Shown here piece after piece: positions 1 through 7,653 of a DNA stretch of 27,818 bases. Position 1 is the stretch's first letter. Every line of letters begins with the position of its first letter. The notes under the pieces are model-generated. The model did not search any database and had not been told where the DNA came from. It was given only the letters and a program-made list of their open reading frames with translations. The stretch comes from Gammaproteobacteria bacterium (GTDB lineage Bacteria; Pseudomonadota; Gammaproteobacteria; Granulosicoccales; Granulosicoccaceae): positions 1 to 27,818 of the forward strand of contig JAHQVR010000060.1 in NCBI GenBank assembly GCA_019634245.1. The letters are read 5' to 3'. The translations under genes were made by a program, and so were the position numbers.

Positions 1-1461
1 CACTCTATTGGCAACTGTGGGGCCCCAAGAAGCATACGCGCCTGTATTAAACGTGCCGTCAAATCGTACACCCGTGAGTTTCCCCTGATGATCAACGCCT
101 GCGGAAAAGGTCATGGCCGCAGGATGACGCTTGGTACTTGATTGAAGCGATTCCTGGCGGGTGTAGTTAATTCGAACCGCTCTACCAAGGGTCCAGGCCG
201 CAAGCGCAATAAACGGCTGGAATGATAAATCTAATTTAGAGCCAAACCCGCCCCCGGTTGACGTGGGTACGATCCGAACTTGCTCCGGGTTCAATCCGAG
301 AATGAGCGCTAGGCTGTCTCTGTCCATATACGGTGCTTGTGTACAGCCAAATACCGAGAGTTCATCACCTCTACGTATCGCATAGCCTGCTTCCGGCTCA
401 ATATAAGCATGCTCCACAAATCCTGTGACAATCTCCGTTGTCGCCTGATGAGCAGCGTTTTGCAAAGCGCTATCAACATCGCCCTTGCAGACATAACCAC
501 GACACATCACATTATTCGCTTTATCTGAATGCAGTAATGCGGCATTAGCTTCCTGTGCTGCATCTACATCCAACCACGCATCCAATGGGGACCAAACCAC
601 CGGAAAATCAGTAGTATCCAGCTGAGCTATAGCAACAGCTTCCCCCACAATGGCTGCGATAGCTTCACCCCTAAAACGCGTTTCAGCTTCAGCAAATACG
701 GGTTGATCTATAAACGGTGGAATGACACCAAAGGCGTTGCTCCCAGGAATGTCCTTAGACGTAAGCACCGTCACAATGCCCGGGTTCTGTTTCACAAACA
801 GCTCCATATCACCAAGCTCAAAAGCGGCGTGATGATGAGGCGAGCGAATAACTTTGAGTACCAGTGCATCACCAGGCGCAACATCATCGCCAAAACTATC
901 GGTACCCGATACTTTCTGTAATCCATCCACCCGTTGAATGCCAATACCCAGAGGTGACCCAGAAATACCGTTGTCGCTGGCGCTATGGCTTTCTGCGCTG
1001 TTGGCGCCAACCACCGCATCAATGATTTTTCGGTAGCCGGTACACCGACACAACACACCACCTAATGCATCTTGCACTTGATTTTGATCAGGCTGAGCTG
1101 TTGATCGAAGCAGAGCCGTTGCCGACACAAGCATGCCAGGGATACAAATGCCACATTGAGCCGCCCCCTTTTCTAGAAACGATTCAGATAACTTTTGCGT
1201 TAGAGGTTCATCGGCTATTAGCCCGACCAATGTCTCTACTGATCGGCCACGCACCTGTCCAACCGCGGTAATGCAGGCACACACCACCTCGCCATCAATC
1301 AACACCGAACAGGCACCGCAGTCCCCTGCATTGCAGCCTACTTTGACATCCTTGCTATTGCATTGATTACGCAGCACATCGCTCAATCGAGCCGTCGGCG
1401 ACACCGTTGTCTGAATAGATTGCCCATTTAACGTGAACTCAAGTCGGGTCACCGAACTCAT
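1..1461 (-). CDS. Fused [2Fe-2S]/molybdopterin hydroxylase subunit (xanthine dehydrogenase family), partial
   Basis: This is the catalytic and electron-entry part of a molybdenum hydroxylase, which inserts water-derived oxygen into a heterocycle or aldehyde. The frame stays open to the left edge, so only the first 487 residues are visible. A plant-type ferredoxin domain comes first, with Cys43, Cys48, Cys51 and Cys63. An all-helical [2Fe-2S] domain follows, with Cys103, Cys106, Cys138 and Cys140. From about residue 160 the molybdopterin-binding domain begins, with an EHAYIEPE stretch near 350 and GGGFGSK at 403-409. In many relatives (CoxS/CoxL, NdhS/NdhL) these two parts are separate proteins. 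Fusion is seen in Mop-type aldehyde oxidoreductases, which lack the FAD subunit that is present here. The ATG overlaps the stop of the FAD gene in ATGA. By context the substrate may be nicotinate or a related N-heterocycle, which is inference. The family assignment is secure. Confidence 0.93.
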   Translation of the reverse strand, partial: MSSVTRLEFTLNGQSIQTTVSPTARLSDVLRNQCNSKDVKVGCNAGDCGACSVLIDGEVVCACITAVGQVRGRSVETLVGLIADEPLTQKLSESFLEKGAAQCGICIPGMLVSATALLRSTAQPDQNQVQDALGGVLCRCTGYRKIIDAVVGANSAESHSASDNGISGSPLGIGIQRVDGLQKVSGTDSFGDDVAPGDALVLKVIRSPHHHAAFELGDMELFVKQNPGIVTVLTSKDIPGSNAFGVIPPFIDQPVFAEAETRFRGEAIAAIVGEAVAIAQLDTTDFPVVWSPLDAWLDVDAAQEANAALLHSDKANNVMCRGYVCKGDVDSALQNAAHQATTEIVTGFVEHAYIEPEAGYAIRRGDELSVFGCTQAPYMDRDSLALILGLNPEQVRIVPTSTGGGFGSKLDLSFQPFIALAAWTLGRAVRINYTRQESLQSSTKRHPAAMTFSAGVDHQGKLTGVRFDGTFNTGAYASWGPTVANRV

Positions 1462-2351
1462 AACGATGTCACTTCCGACGGATGATTAACACACAGTGAT
1501 GCTGTTTCGGTGAGCGATTGCTCGATTAAGCGAGCCACCACGTCCAGTCTATAAGCTGCAGTACCACGAACATCGTCAATGGCAGATAGCCGTTTCAGGG
1601 CATCGGGCTTTACCCATCCGGCAAAATTCTCCGGGCACGGTTGACCGACTAATAGAGCTTCCAATTCATCCATGCGCTGCGCCACTGGGGAGCAAGCTCC
1701 TACAGCAATAGCAGCGCATTCAATGATCCCTCCAGTATTCACAGACAGCTGCACAGCCACCATGGCTATGGAGATCACTAGATAACTGCGCGCACCTAGC
1801 TTAACGAAATGACTCTGCGGTGATGCACCCAGAGATAGCCCCGTGGCAGGTTTAACTGGAGGAATTAGGATTGCACTGACCAATTCATTCTCAGCCAAGT
1901 CAATGGATCTAACCCCAGTGATAAATTCTGATAGCGGAACAGTGCGAGTGCCTTTTTTTCTGGCAATTTCAACCTCTGCATCGAGTGCTAATAGCGCAGG
2001 CACACCATCGGCTGCAGGAGACGCATTGCAGAGATTCCCTACTAGCGTCCCTTTGTTTTGAATCTGTACAGAACCCACTTCGCGAGCAGCCAGTTTCAAG
2101 GCACGGAAAGCCGGCGGCAGAGGTTCTTTTATAAGTTGGGTCCAAGTGACACCCGCACCAATACGCCAGCCCTCTTGGTCAGAGACATGTATGCCTTGGA
2201 GCGACTCGATACGAGTAATATCAAGAACCTCAGAACTCGGTGGCGTTTCCTGCAGCGATGGATAGTAGTCGGTACCGCCAGCCAAAAGCTTAACGGGAGA
2301 TTGATTTAGCCGGTCCAGTGCTTGATCTAACGTCAAATCGTAAAAAGACAT
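1458..2351 (-). CDS. FAD-binding subunit of molybdenum hydroxylase (CoxM/XdhB-like)
   Basis: This 297-residue subunit would carry FAD and pass electrons from the iron-sulfur clusters to the final acceptor. The first FAD motif is AGGTD at residues 24-28. The second runs from 98 to 115 and includes KGTLVGNLCNASPAAD. A CO dehydrogenase flavoprotein C-terminal domain follows. The length is normal for the family. The longest frame opens at a TTG at 2363, but the ATG at 2351 gives the usual family N-terminus (MSFYDLTLDQAL), so I chose it; neither start has a clear ribosome binding site. The gene follows the DUF1185 gene closely and its TGA overlaps the next ATG by 4 bp, which implies translational coupling and one complex. 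Confidence 0.92.
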   Translation of the reverse strand: MSFYDLTLDQALDRLNQSPVKLLAGGTDYYPSLQETPPSSEVLDITRIESLQGIHVSDQEGWRIGAGVTWTQLIKEPLPPAFRALKLAAREVGSVQIQNKGTLVGNLCNASPAADGVPALLALDAEVEIARKKGTRTVPLSEFITGVRSIDLAENELVSAILIPPVKPATGLSLGASPQSHFVKLGARSYLVISIAMVAVQLSVNTGGIIECAAIAVGACSPVAQRMDELEALLVGQPCPENFAGWVKPDALKRLSAIDDVRGTAAYRLDVVARLIEQSLTETASLCVNHPSEVTSL

Positions 2352-2366
2352 CGATTTAGTCAATGA

Positions 2367-2954
2367 TCATCGCAAGCCATCCTTCCCTTCAGCTTCCTCG
2401 TGGGTAAGTCCACCGACCCGAGGGAGCGGACGTCCAGAATCGGTAACCGCAACAGCGACCATAATTTCATTGGCACGGGGTGCATCATTAATTCGTACTT
2501 CCATACCATCAAAATGTGAGCGAACATAAGCGGCATCTTTGTGTCCAAGAGGGACATCAAGAGGTTGCCCTGGAGATCCCATTTTTTTACTCGATGCAAC
2601 CAACGCAGCCCCTTTCTCAACAGCCGCTCTCAGGGGTTTACCAAGACGCGGATGCAAAATGGCCGCTGCGTGTTCCAGCTCGCCGCTTTCACCCACCATG
2701 GCTGCCTTACCATAGCTTTCAGTCTCAGCAGGTTCAATACCCAGCGCGTCAACACACTTTTTTCCTAACATGCCTCCCAATTCTTCACCCATGGCCATGA
2801 GAGCCTTCAGATCTTCCTGGTACTGCCCTGAATGTGGGTTTTCAATCACCGCAACCGCACAGGCACGTCGTGTTGGAGGACTGATGCTCTTACCCATTTC
2901 ACGGTATGTTTCATCTACGAACGTCACCAATTTTCTAATTTTTGAAACACTCAT
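2367..2954 (-). CDS. DUF1185 (amino acid synthesis family, PF06684) protein, copy A
   Basis: This 195-residue protein belongs to the DUF1185 family, called 'amino acid synthesis family' in databases although no reaction is firmly established. Recognisable parts are the RACAVAVIENPHSGQY stretch near residues 30-45, a GELEHAAAILHP segment, KKMGSPGQPLDVP and the VRSHFDGMEVRINDAP region. It ends in EGKDGLR, exactly as copy B does. Copy B lies one gene upstream, separated by the UPF0280 gene, so the two are clearly paralogues. The spacing is 36 bp after UPF0280 and only a few bases before the FAD subunit. Placement inside a molybdenum-hydroxylase operon next to enamidase suggests a role in heterocycle breakdown, which is inference. 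Confidence 0.9.
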   Translation of the reverse strand: MSVSKIRKLVTFVDETYREMGKSISPPTRRACAVAVIENPHSGQYQEDLKALMAMGEELGGMLGKKCVDALGIEPAETESYGKAAMVGESGELEHAAAILHPRLGKPLRAAVEKGAALVASSKKMGSPGQPLDVPLGHKDAAYVRSHFDGMEVRINDAPRANEIMVAVAVTDSGRPLPRVGGLTHEEAEGKDGLR

Positions 2955-2990
2955 AGCGTTTATCTCTTTATAACGATCCGGTGGTAGCGC

Positions 2991-3956
2991 TCATCCACCT
3001 GCCGGGATGGGATTTGATATAGAACTGGAGCTGTTCGGGTAATTCGGCATCGATAAATCTAAACATGGGTCATCTGTTACCAAAAAAGAAGAACCCCTCT
3101 TTGGCTGACACACCTGGGTCTTACCTTGCAGATGCAGGTAACCACTGTGGATCAACCTTTGTGACACGAATTCTTTGGCCCAGGGCATACCTTTCGATAA
3201 CGCTGCATCGATTTCACTGTCGGTCAACTCACCCACGTGTGTGGTCACACGACGATCACCTAAATCTGTATCGGGTGATAATTCTGTGGCGGGTTCTCGA
3301 CGTATGTTTCGGTGACCAGGTAGGTCAACGGCGTTAGCCACCAAAGTTGCGGCTGCGTCTGCAAGTGCAGCGGTATCAGCCAGAACGGTCACGGCATCGG
3401 CAATGCCCAGAGAATGCGAGCGGCCCGGCCAGCCGCTGGTGGCAACGCCGCCCACCTTGTCCTCGTAGGATAGCTCAATGAAGTCTGTACAACGACCGGA
3501 GCGTACATCACCACAAATAGCCAGCTTAGCGGTTGATCCTGGTGACAAATGCACCGAAATATCGCCACCATTGTTCACCAGCACTTTATCGAGATTGGCA
3601 GACAACAGCATGTGATGCTTAATGTAATCTGCGACCGCACCTGCAACACAAATCATGGGAGTAACGAAAGTGGGCGAAAAACGCATCGCTGTCGCACTCA
3701 TATTGCGAGAAACGGGATGCGTAAGCTTCAGCTCAACCGAGGCTGGTTGGCGTAGCTGATCTAAATCAAGCGCCAACTCAGCGAGTAGACCGGTGAATGC
3801 CGAAGTCGCCGCAGTGTAGGCAGTCGTTACCTCCTGCGGATTCGCGGAGTGCGCTTGTATGAGAAGATCTATTGGGCCGTGTTGTAGATGCAATCGGTCA
3901 TTGGATGGCAGTCTGCGACTAAACCCACCTCCGGCAAGCGACTCAACGCAATCCAT
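2991..3956 (-). CDS. UPF0280 family protein (possible ApbE-like fold)
   Basis: This 321-residue protein is a member of UPF0280. It has the expected N-terminal RRLPSNDRLHLQHGPIDLLI segment, a central FVTPMICVAGAVADYIKHHM stretch and a VNNGGDISVHL motif. From memory, structural-genomics work related this family to the ApbE/T-fold flavin transferase group. That raises the possibility of flavin or cofactor handling, but no activity is known to me. The family-like part ends near LHLQGKTQVCQP; the last 45 or so residues are a Ser/Pro/Asn-rich tail that looks disordered. The ATG lies 14 nt inside the end of the upstream DUF1185 gene, preceded by GAAGGTAAAG, so the two genes are translationally coupled. 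The pairing with DUF1185 on both sides suggests these proteins work together. Confidence 0.88.
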   Translation of the reverse strand: MDCVESLAGGGFSRRLPSNDRLHLQHGPIDLLIQAHSANPQEVTTAYTAATSAFTGLLAELALDLDQLRQPASVELKLTHPVSRNMSATAMRFSPTFVTPMICVAGAVADYIKHHMLLSANLDKVLVNNGGDISVHLSPGSTAKLAICGDVRSGRCTDFIELSYEDKVGGVATSGWPGRSHSLGIADAVTVLADTAALADAAATLVANAVDLPGHRNIRREPATELSPDTDLGDRRVTTHVGELTDSEIDAALSKGMPWAKEFVSQRLIHSGYLHLQGKTQVCQPKRGSSFLVTDDPCLDLSMPNYPNSSSSISNPIPAGG

Positions 3957-4524
3957 CTTTACCTTCGATATCGGCAGCTTTTAAACCACCGACTCGATCA
4001 TGAATTCTGCCACCTGTCGTCATGACCAACGCCAGTAGTAATTCATCGGCCTTCGGTGCATCGTTTAAACCCACTTCCACGGAATCGAAGTGACCTCGCA
4101 CGTAAGAGGCGTTGATATGAGTCACCGGTATGTCCAATCGAGTGCCGGGGGCACCGACCTTCTTAGTAGAGGGCACAATTGCCTTGGCATCATTTAATAG
4201 TTCACGCATCGCATAACCCCCAGGAACATGCCACAGCGCACCATGCTCGATTTCGCCAGCGGAACCTACAATAGCGCCTTTTCCATACCCCTGAATCGCG
4301 TCTTTACCACCCAACGCATCAATCAATTTGGCCGCTAAATCTAAACCCAGAGGCTTTAGAGTTTCCATATAGTGGCTAATTTCCTCGACGTACCTGCCGG
4401 CAAAAGGATTTTCGATTACCGCTATGCTATAGCCCTTTTTCAGTGGTACAGCTGGCGCCGGGCCGCCCTCGTGAAAAATTTCCTCAGTGGCAGTGGCAAA
4501 CTTTCGAATATTGAGATCACTCAT
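3943..4524 (-). CDS. DUF1185 (amino acid synthesis family, PF06684) protein, copy B
   Basis: This is a 193-residue paralogue of copy A. It shares the VIENPFAGRYVEEI segment, KKVGAPGTRLDIP, VRGHFDSVEVGLNDAP and the EGKDGLR C-terminus. A longer frame opens at 4602, but I chose the ATG at 4524 for two reasons. The resulting N-terminus (MSDLNIRKFATATEEI) aligns with copy A (MSVSKIRKLVTFVDET). In addition, a good sigma70 promoter lies at 4567-4595, inside the longer frame. This is the first gene of the leftward operon. Two non-identical copies could form a heteromer or act on successive intermediates. The biochemical function is unknown. Confidence 0.9.
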   Translation of the reverse strand: MSDLNIRKFATATEEIFHEGGPAPAVPLKKGYSIAVIENPFAGRYVEEISHYMETLKPLGLDLAAKLIDALGGKDAIQGYGKGAIVGSAGEIEHGALWHVPGGYAMRELLNDAKAIVPSTKKVGAPGTRLDIPVTHINASYVRGHFDSVEVGLNDAPKADELLLALVMTTGGRIHDRVGGLKAADIEGKDGLR

Positions 4525-4566
4525 TTTCGCTTTGACTAACCTATATAATGGCGAATACCATCTAGC

Positions 4567-4595
4567 ATTAGAAACAGTTTGCCCTACTAGGTCAA
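4567..4595 (-). promoter_or_regulatory. Candidate sigma70 promoter of the leftward DUF1185/hydroxylase operon
   Basis: Read on the minus strand, the -35 is TTGACC (4590-4595, 5 of 6 to TTGACA) and the -10 is TCTAAT (4567-4572, 5 of 6 to TATAAT), separated by exactly 17 bp. Transcription would begin near 4560 and leave a leader of about 36 nt before the ATG at 4524. No regulator gene or obvious operator is seen beside it. Confidence 0.55.
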
Positions 4596-4650
4596 GCATC
4601 AACGGTATTCACACCCCGTTTGGCTTATTTCTGCCTTAGAGGATCACCGC

Positions 4651-5817
4651 ATGTCCGCTGAAAAATTGGTTATCAAGAACATTGGTCGAATTCTCTCTGG
4701 CAAACTCGAGGAGCCACTGATCGACGGCAATTGCGTGATCGCCGAGAATGGAATTATCTCGGCGATTGGTGATTTAGCGTCGCTTGATACTGATCGAGCA
4801 ACGACTGTGGTGGATGCTAACGGCGTTTGGTTAAGCCCAGGGTTGATCGATAGCCATGTTCATCCTGTGATTGGCGATTACACTCCCAGACAGCAGCAAT
4901 TGAACTGGATAGATTCCTGTTTGCACGGTGGCGTCACAACGATGATTTCTGCCGGAGAAGTCCACGCTCCAGGTCGTCCCAAAGATATCGTTGGCTTAAA
5001 AGCCATGGCTATTGCCTCTCAACGATGGTATGAAAACTTTCGACCATCTGGAGTCAAGATGCTTGCCGGTGCACCTGTATTGGAAGAAGGAATGGAAGAA
5101 CACGACTTTAAAGAGCTGGCAGATGCCGGTGTAAAGTTATTAGGAGAAGTCGGTTTAGGATCTGTTAAAGCCGGTGAAACAGCGGCCCAAATGGTTAAAT
5201 GGGCACGTAAGTACGGCATTCAATCCACCATACACACCGGTGGCCCATCCATTCCTGGGTCCGGATTAATAGATAAAGACGTTGTACTCGAAGCCGATGC
5301 TGACATTATCGGTCATATCAATGGTGGTCACACCGCTCTACCCGATGATCAAATCACTTGCCTTTGTGAAAGTTGTACACGAGGTATAGAGATCGTACAC
5401 AACGGCAATGAGCGAGCAGGTTTGTTAGCCATGCGAACAGCTTTCGAAATTGACCAGTCTGAACGAGTAATACTTGGCACTGATGCGCCTGCCGGTTCGG
5501 GAGTACAACCTCTTGGCATACTGCGAATGATAGCTATGCTCTCTAGCCTGGGGAACGTTCCACCGGAAGTCGCGTTTTGCTTTGCCACAGGGAATACCGC
5601 TCGAATGCGAGATTTAGACTGTGGCGTTATCGAGCCAGGTAAAGCCGCTGATTTCATCCTGCTCGATCAGGCACAGCATTCACCAGGAAAAGATATGCTA
5701 GAGAGCATTCATCAAGGCAACTTACCGGGTGTGGGCATGACCATAATCGATGGCATTGTCCGTTCACATCGCAGCCGCAATACGCCACCCGCGACACGCT
5801 TACCCTCGGTAGTTTAG
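4651..5817 (+). CDS. ena: Enamidase (amidohydrolase superfamily), nicotinate-fermentation type
   Basis: Enamidase of Eubacterium barkeri hydrolyses 1,4,5,6-tetrahydro-6-oxonicotinate to 2-formylglutarate and ammonia at a binuclear metal site. This 388-residue protein resembles it along its whole length. Shared stretches include KNIGRILSG near the start, YTPRQ at 77-81, HGGVTTMISAG at 92-102, PGRPKD at 107-112, GEVGLG at 165-170, HTGGPSIPGS at 195-204, and RNTPPA near the C-terminus. Expected metal or catalytic residues are present: His69 and His71 (HVH), Glu166, His195, His222 and Asp278 (TDAP). The start has GAGG about 9 nt upstream. A perfect TATAAT at 4544-4549 could be its -10, although no good -35 matches it. 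The gene diverges from the hydroxylase operon, which fits one pathway. The exact substrate could be a close analogue of the nicotinate intermediate. Confidence 0.9.
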   Translation: MSAEKLVIKNIGRILSGKLEEPLIDGNCVIAENGIISAIGDLASLDTDRATTVVDANGVWLSPGLIDSHVHPVIGDYTPRQQQLNWIDSCLHGGVTTMISAGEVHAPGRPKDIVGLKAMAIASQRWYENFRPSGVKMLAGAPVLEEGMEEHDFKELADAGVKLLGEVGLGSVKAGETAAQMVKWARKYGIQSTIHTGGPSIPGSGLIDKDVVLEADADIIGHINGGHTALPDDQITCLCESCTRGIEIVHNGNERAGLLAMRTAFEIDQSERVILGTDAPAGSGVQPLGILRMIAMLSSLGNVPPEVAFCFATGNTARMRDLDCGVIEPGKAADFILLDQAQHSPGKDMLESIHQGNLPGVGMTIIDGIVRSHRSRNTPPATRLPSVV

Positions 5818-6123
5818 TTAGCCAGGCAGTTCCATTTCGGATAGCAATACACTCATTTGTGCACCGTGCATGTCGCGATCATGCCGACTGCCTTGTACCA
5901 CCTTTCTGGGAAAGCTGAATTTCAATACCCAAAGATCAACTAGCTCGAATCTCTTTAAAGTTTGCTTAGGTACTTGATACAAATTAGCGATGAGCTCATC
6001 GGTCAACTGATCACACAGAGAACGAAACACCTCTTCATCTCCGCAGAACACATCGACGGTTATCCAAAAAGGTCCTGCGTTTTTAGAGCGGATTTTCTTA
6101 ACTTTATCTCCCACTGTCACCAC
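5818..6123 (-). CDS. DUF4387 family protein, partner of the AtuA-family protein
   Basis: This small 101-residue protein matches DUF4387, with the family hallmark IRSKNAGPF at about residues 11-19 and a late HGAQMSVLL segment. DUF4387 genes usually accompany AtuA/DUF1446 genes, or are fused to them, and the two probably form one enzyme. The reaction is not established to my knowledge. The start is GTG at 6123, or a second GTG at 6120, with AAGGAAG about 7-9 nt upstream. Its TAA (5818-5820) directly abuts the TAG of the convergent enamidase gene, leaving no room for a terminator between them. Unusually, about 150 bp separate it from the AtuA-family gene, filled by a possible 50-codon ORF. Confidence 0.85.
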   Translation of the reverse strand: MVTVGDKVKKIRSKNAGPFWITVDVFCGDEEVFRSLCDQLTDELIANLYQVPKQTLKRFELVDLWVLKFSFPRKVVQGSRHDRDMHGAQMSVLLSEMELPG

Positions 6124-6269
6124 TTTAGTGCTTCCTTAATTGGCCACGGCTTCAGCGGAGCCCTAGCAACACTAACCCGTTGTGCAAAATTACGCACCGA
6201 TAAACACACAACAGAGGCGTATCTATGCTCAGTGTCAATCACCACAGAAATGCGTTGATTCACTGCCAT
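6117..6269 (-). CDS. Possible 50-residue ORF between the AtuA-family and DUF4387 genes
   Basis: This ORF opens with ATG 1 nt after the TGA of the AtuA-family gene and closes with a TGA that overlaps the first two GTG codons of the DUF4387 gene. It therefore tiles the gap exactly. The predicted peptide begins MAVNQRISVVIDTEHRY and ends near PWPIKEALKW. I recognise no family. GGAGG lies about 16 nt upstream of the ATG, which is too far for a convincing ribosome binding site. It could be a real small subunit, a translational bridge keeping ribosomes moving, or chance. Confidence 0.3.
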   Translation of the reverse strand: MAVNQRISVVIDTEHRYASVVCLSVRNFAQRVSVARAPLKPWPIKEALKW

Positions 6270-6270
6270 T

Positions 6271-7626
6271 TCACAACTGGTGCACTTCCATTCGAAACGC
6301 TTCCATAGGGTCGCTCAACACCATGGTATGGTTCAGACAAAATTCATAGCAAGCACCACGATTGGTCTGAGCTGGCGAATACGGAAAGGCAAACGTGGGC
6401 AGCTCTTCATGCTCCGATAATGGGTAATGTAACAAAAACGGATTCATTAGCTTGGCAATTTCATCTGCGATCTCTTCTGTCTGCGCAGTGACAATAACCA
6501 ACACACCGACCTCAGTGGGTGTTACACGACGAGTCTCCAGTTCACCTAATGCGGCATCTACACCGATAAGTCGAAATTCAATGTCGTAGTCTGTGTTTGA
6601 CAGCTGCATGCGACTACTAATTTCGGCACACACAAACGCGTTCAGACGTTCCACCCAACGTTGGGCATGTTTAGCGTAGTGCGCATCACGCAGTATCGCC
6701 ATCAGAGTCGACTGATACCCCACCGCCTTTGCACCTTCCAGCTTTACGGTGTAGCGCTCTTCGATCACCCATTGAGAGCCGGTCACTTTAACCGTGTACT
6801 CATCCACCGATTCATACTGAGCACTTTCTACCTTTAACACACCGCCGGGTTCATAGAGGTTCAGCGGATCAGCATTTTCATACAGCATATGCGCCGATAC
6901 AGAGTGCGGGGTACACCTGGCACCTTTGGCTAAAGGCTGGACGGTAAACCCATCACTATCTACTTCGAGGGCAATCACTCCACTGGTTGGGTTGGTGGAG
7001 CAGAGCGCGCCGCACTCAGCAATTTTTGCTCCATGCCAAGCAGCGCCTTGGTGCTCTCCTCGAGCTAACGGTAGTGCTGAAATACCTGCAGTGTCTGTGG
7101 CTCTACCTGCCAGAACGATCTCAGCGCCAGTACTTAAGCAAGCATTAATCTGCTCCGCGCCGGCAAGCGCTACGATATGATCAATCGAGGCGATAGATTC
7201 TGAGTCGATGGGCATCTCAGGAAGCAACGCCTGAACTTTGCCTTGTTCAAACTTTTCCACCACTTGCTCAGGGGATTGCTCGGAATACAAGGTGGCGACC
7301 TTAACGCGAAGGCCTAACTCAATCGCAATTTCGCGGGTGATCTCCAACATCCAATCCACCATTGAATCCGTTCCACACGTGCCGCAGGAGGTTATCACCA
7401 GCGGAACCTGTGCGTGCTCTCTGGCCTGCATCAAGGCTTTCCATTCGGATTTACAGGCAGCACGGGAATATTTGGATGTACCGGTGCCCAGGTAAAACGG
7501 GCCGCTGTCGGTGGACCCACCATCGATGGCAATGATATTAGGTTTGAGAGCAACGCCAGCTGTCAAGGCAGCAGAATCAAAACCCAATCCCAACACTCCG
7601 GAGGGCACCAACACACGAGTTGTCAC
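6271..7626 (-). CDS. AtuA family protein (DUF1446)
   Basis: This 451-residue protein is a full-length AtuA/DUF1446 member, a family named from the acyclic terpene utilisation cluster of Pseudomonas. The N-terminus has IIAIDGGSTDSGPFYLGTG, with a GSTDSGP loop at about residues 37-43. A Cys-rich SCGTCGTDSMVDW segment follows, then LAGRATDTAGISALP and ALCSTNPTSGVI, which looks like a ligand- or cofactor-binding loop. The C-terminus (FCLNHTMVLSDPMEAF) is typical, so the protein is not truncated. The start is GTG at 7626 with TTAGGAGA about 8 nt upstream. It follows tctA and precedes a DUF4387 partner. By context it may transform a carboxylated intermediate downstream of enamidase; no reaction can be assigned from sequence alone. 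Confidence 0.88.
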   Translation of the reverse strand: MTTRVLVPSGVLGLGFDSAALTAGVALKPNIIAIDGGSTDSGPFYLGTGTSKYSRAACKSEWKALMQAREHAQVPLVITSCGTCGTDSMVDWMLEITREIAIELGLRVKVATLYSEQSPEQVVEKFEQGKVQALLPEMPIDSESIASIDHIVALAGAEQINACLSTGAEIVLAGRATDTAGISALPLARGEHQGAAWHGAKIAECGALCSTNPTSGVIALEVDSDGFTVQPLAKGARCTPHSVSAHMLYENADPLNLYEPGGVLKVESAQYESVDEYTVKVTGSQWVIEERYTVKLEGAKAVGYQSTLMAILRDAHYAKHAQRWVERLNAFVCAEISSRMQLSNTDYDIEFRLIGVDAALGELETRRVTPTEVGVLVIVTAQTEEIADEIAKLMNPFLLHYPLSEHEELPTFAFPYSPAQTNRGACYEFCLNHTMVLSDPMEAFRMEVHQL

Positions 7627-7653
7627 AATGTGTCTCCTAACTCTAATTCTGCG

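Noticed and set aside
792..1061. Minus-strand 89-codon frame inside the hydroxylase gene
   Set aside because: It is an out-of-register shadow of the conserved ferredoxin and molybdopterin coding sequence.
4525..4602. Upstream extension of DUF1185 copy B to the ATG at 4602
   Set aside because: The extension contains a well-spaced sigma70 promoter and has no counterpart in copy A.
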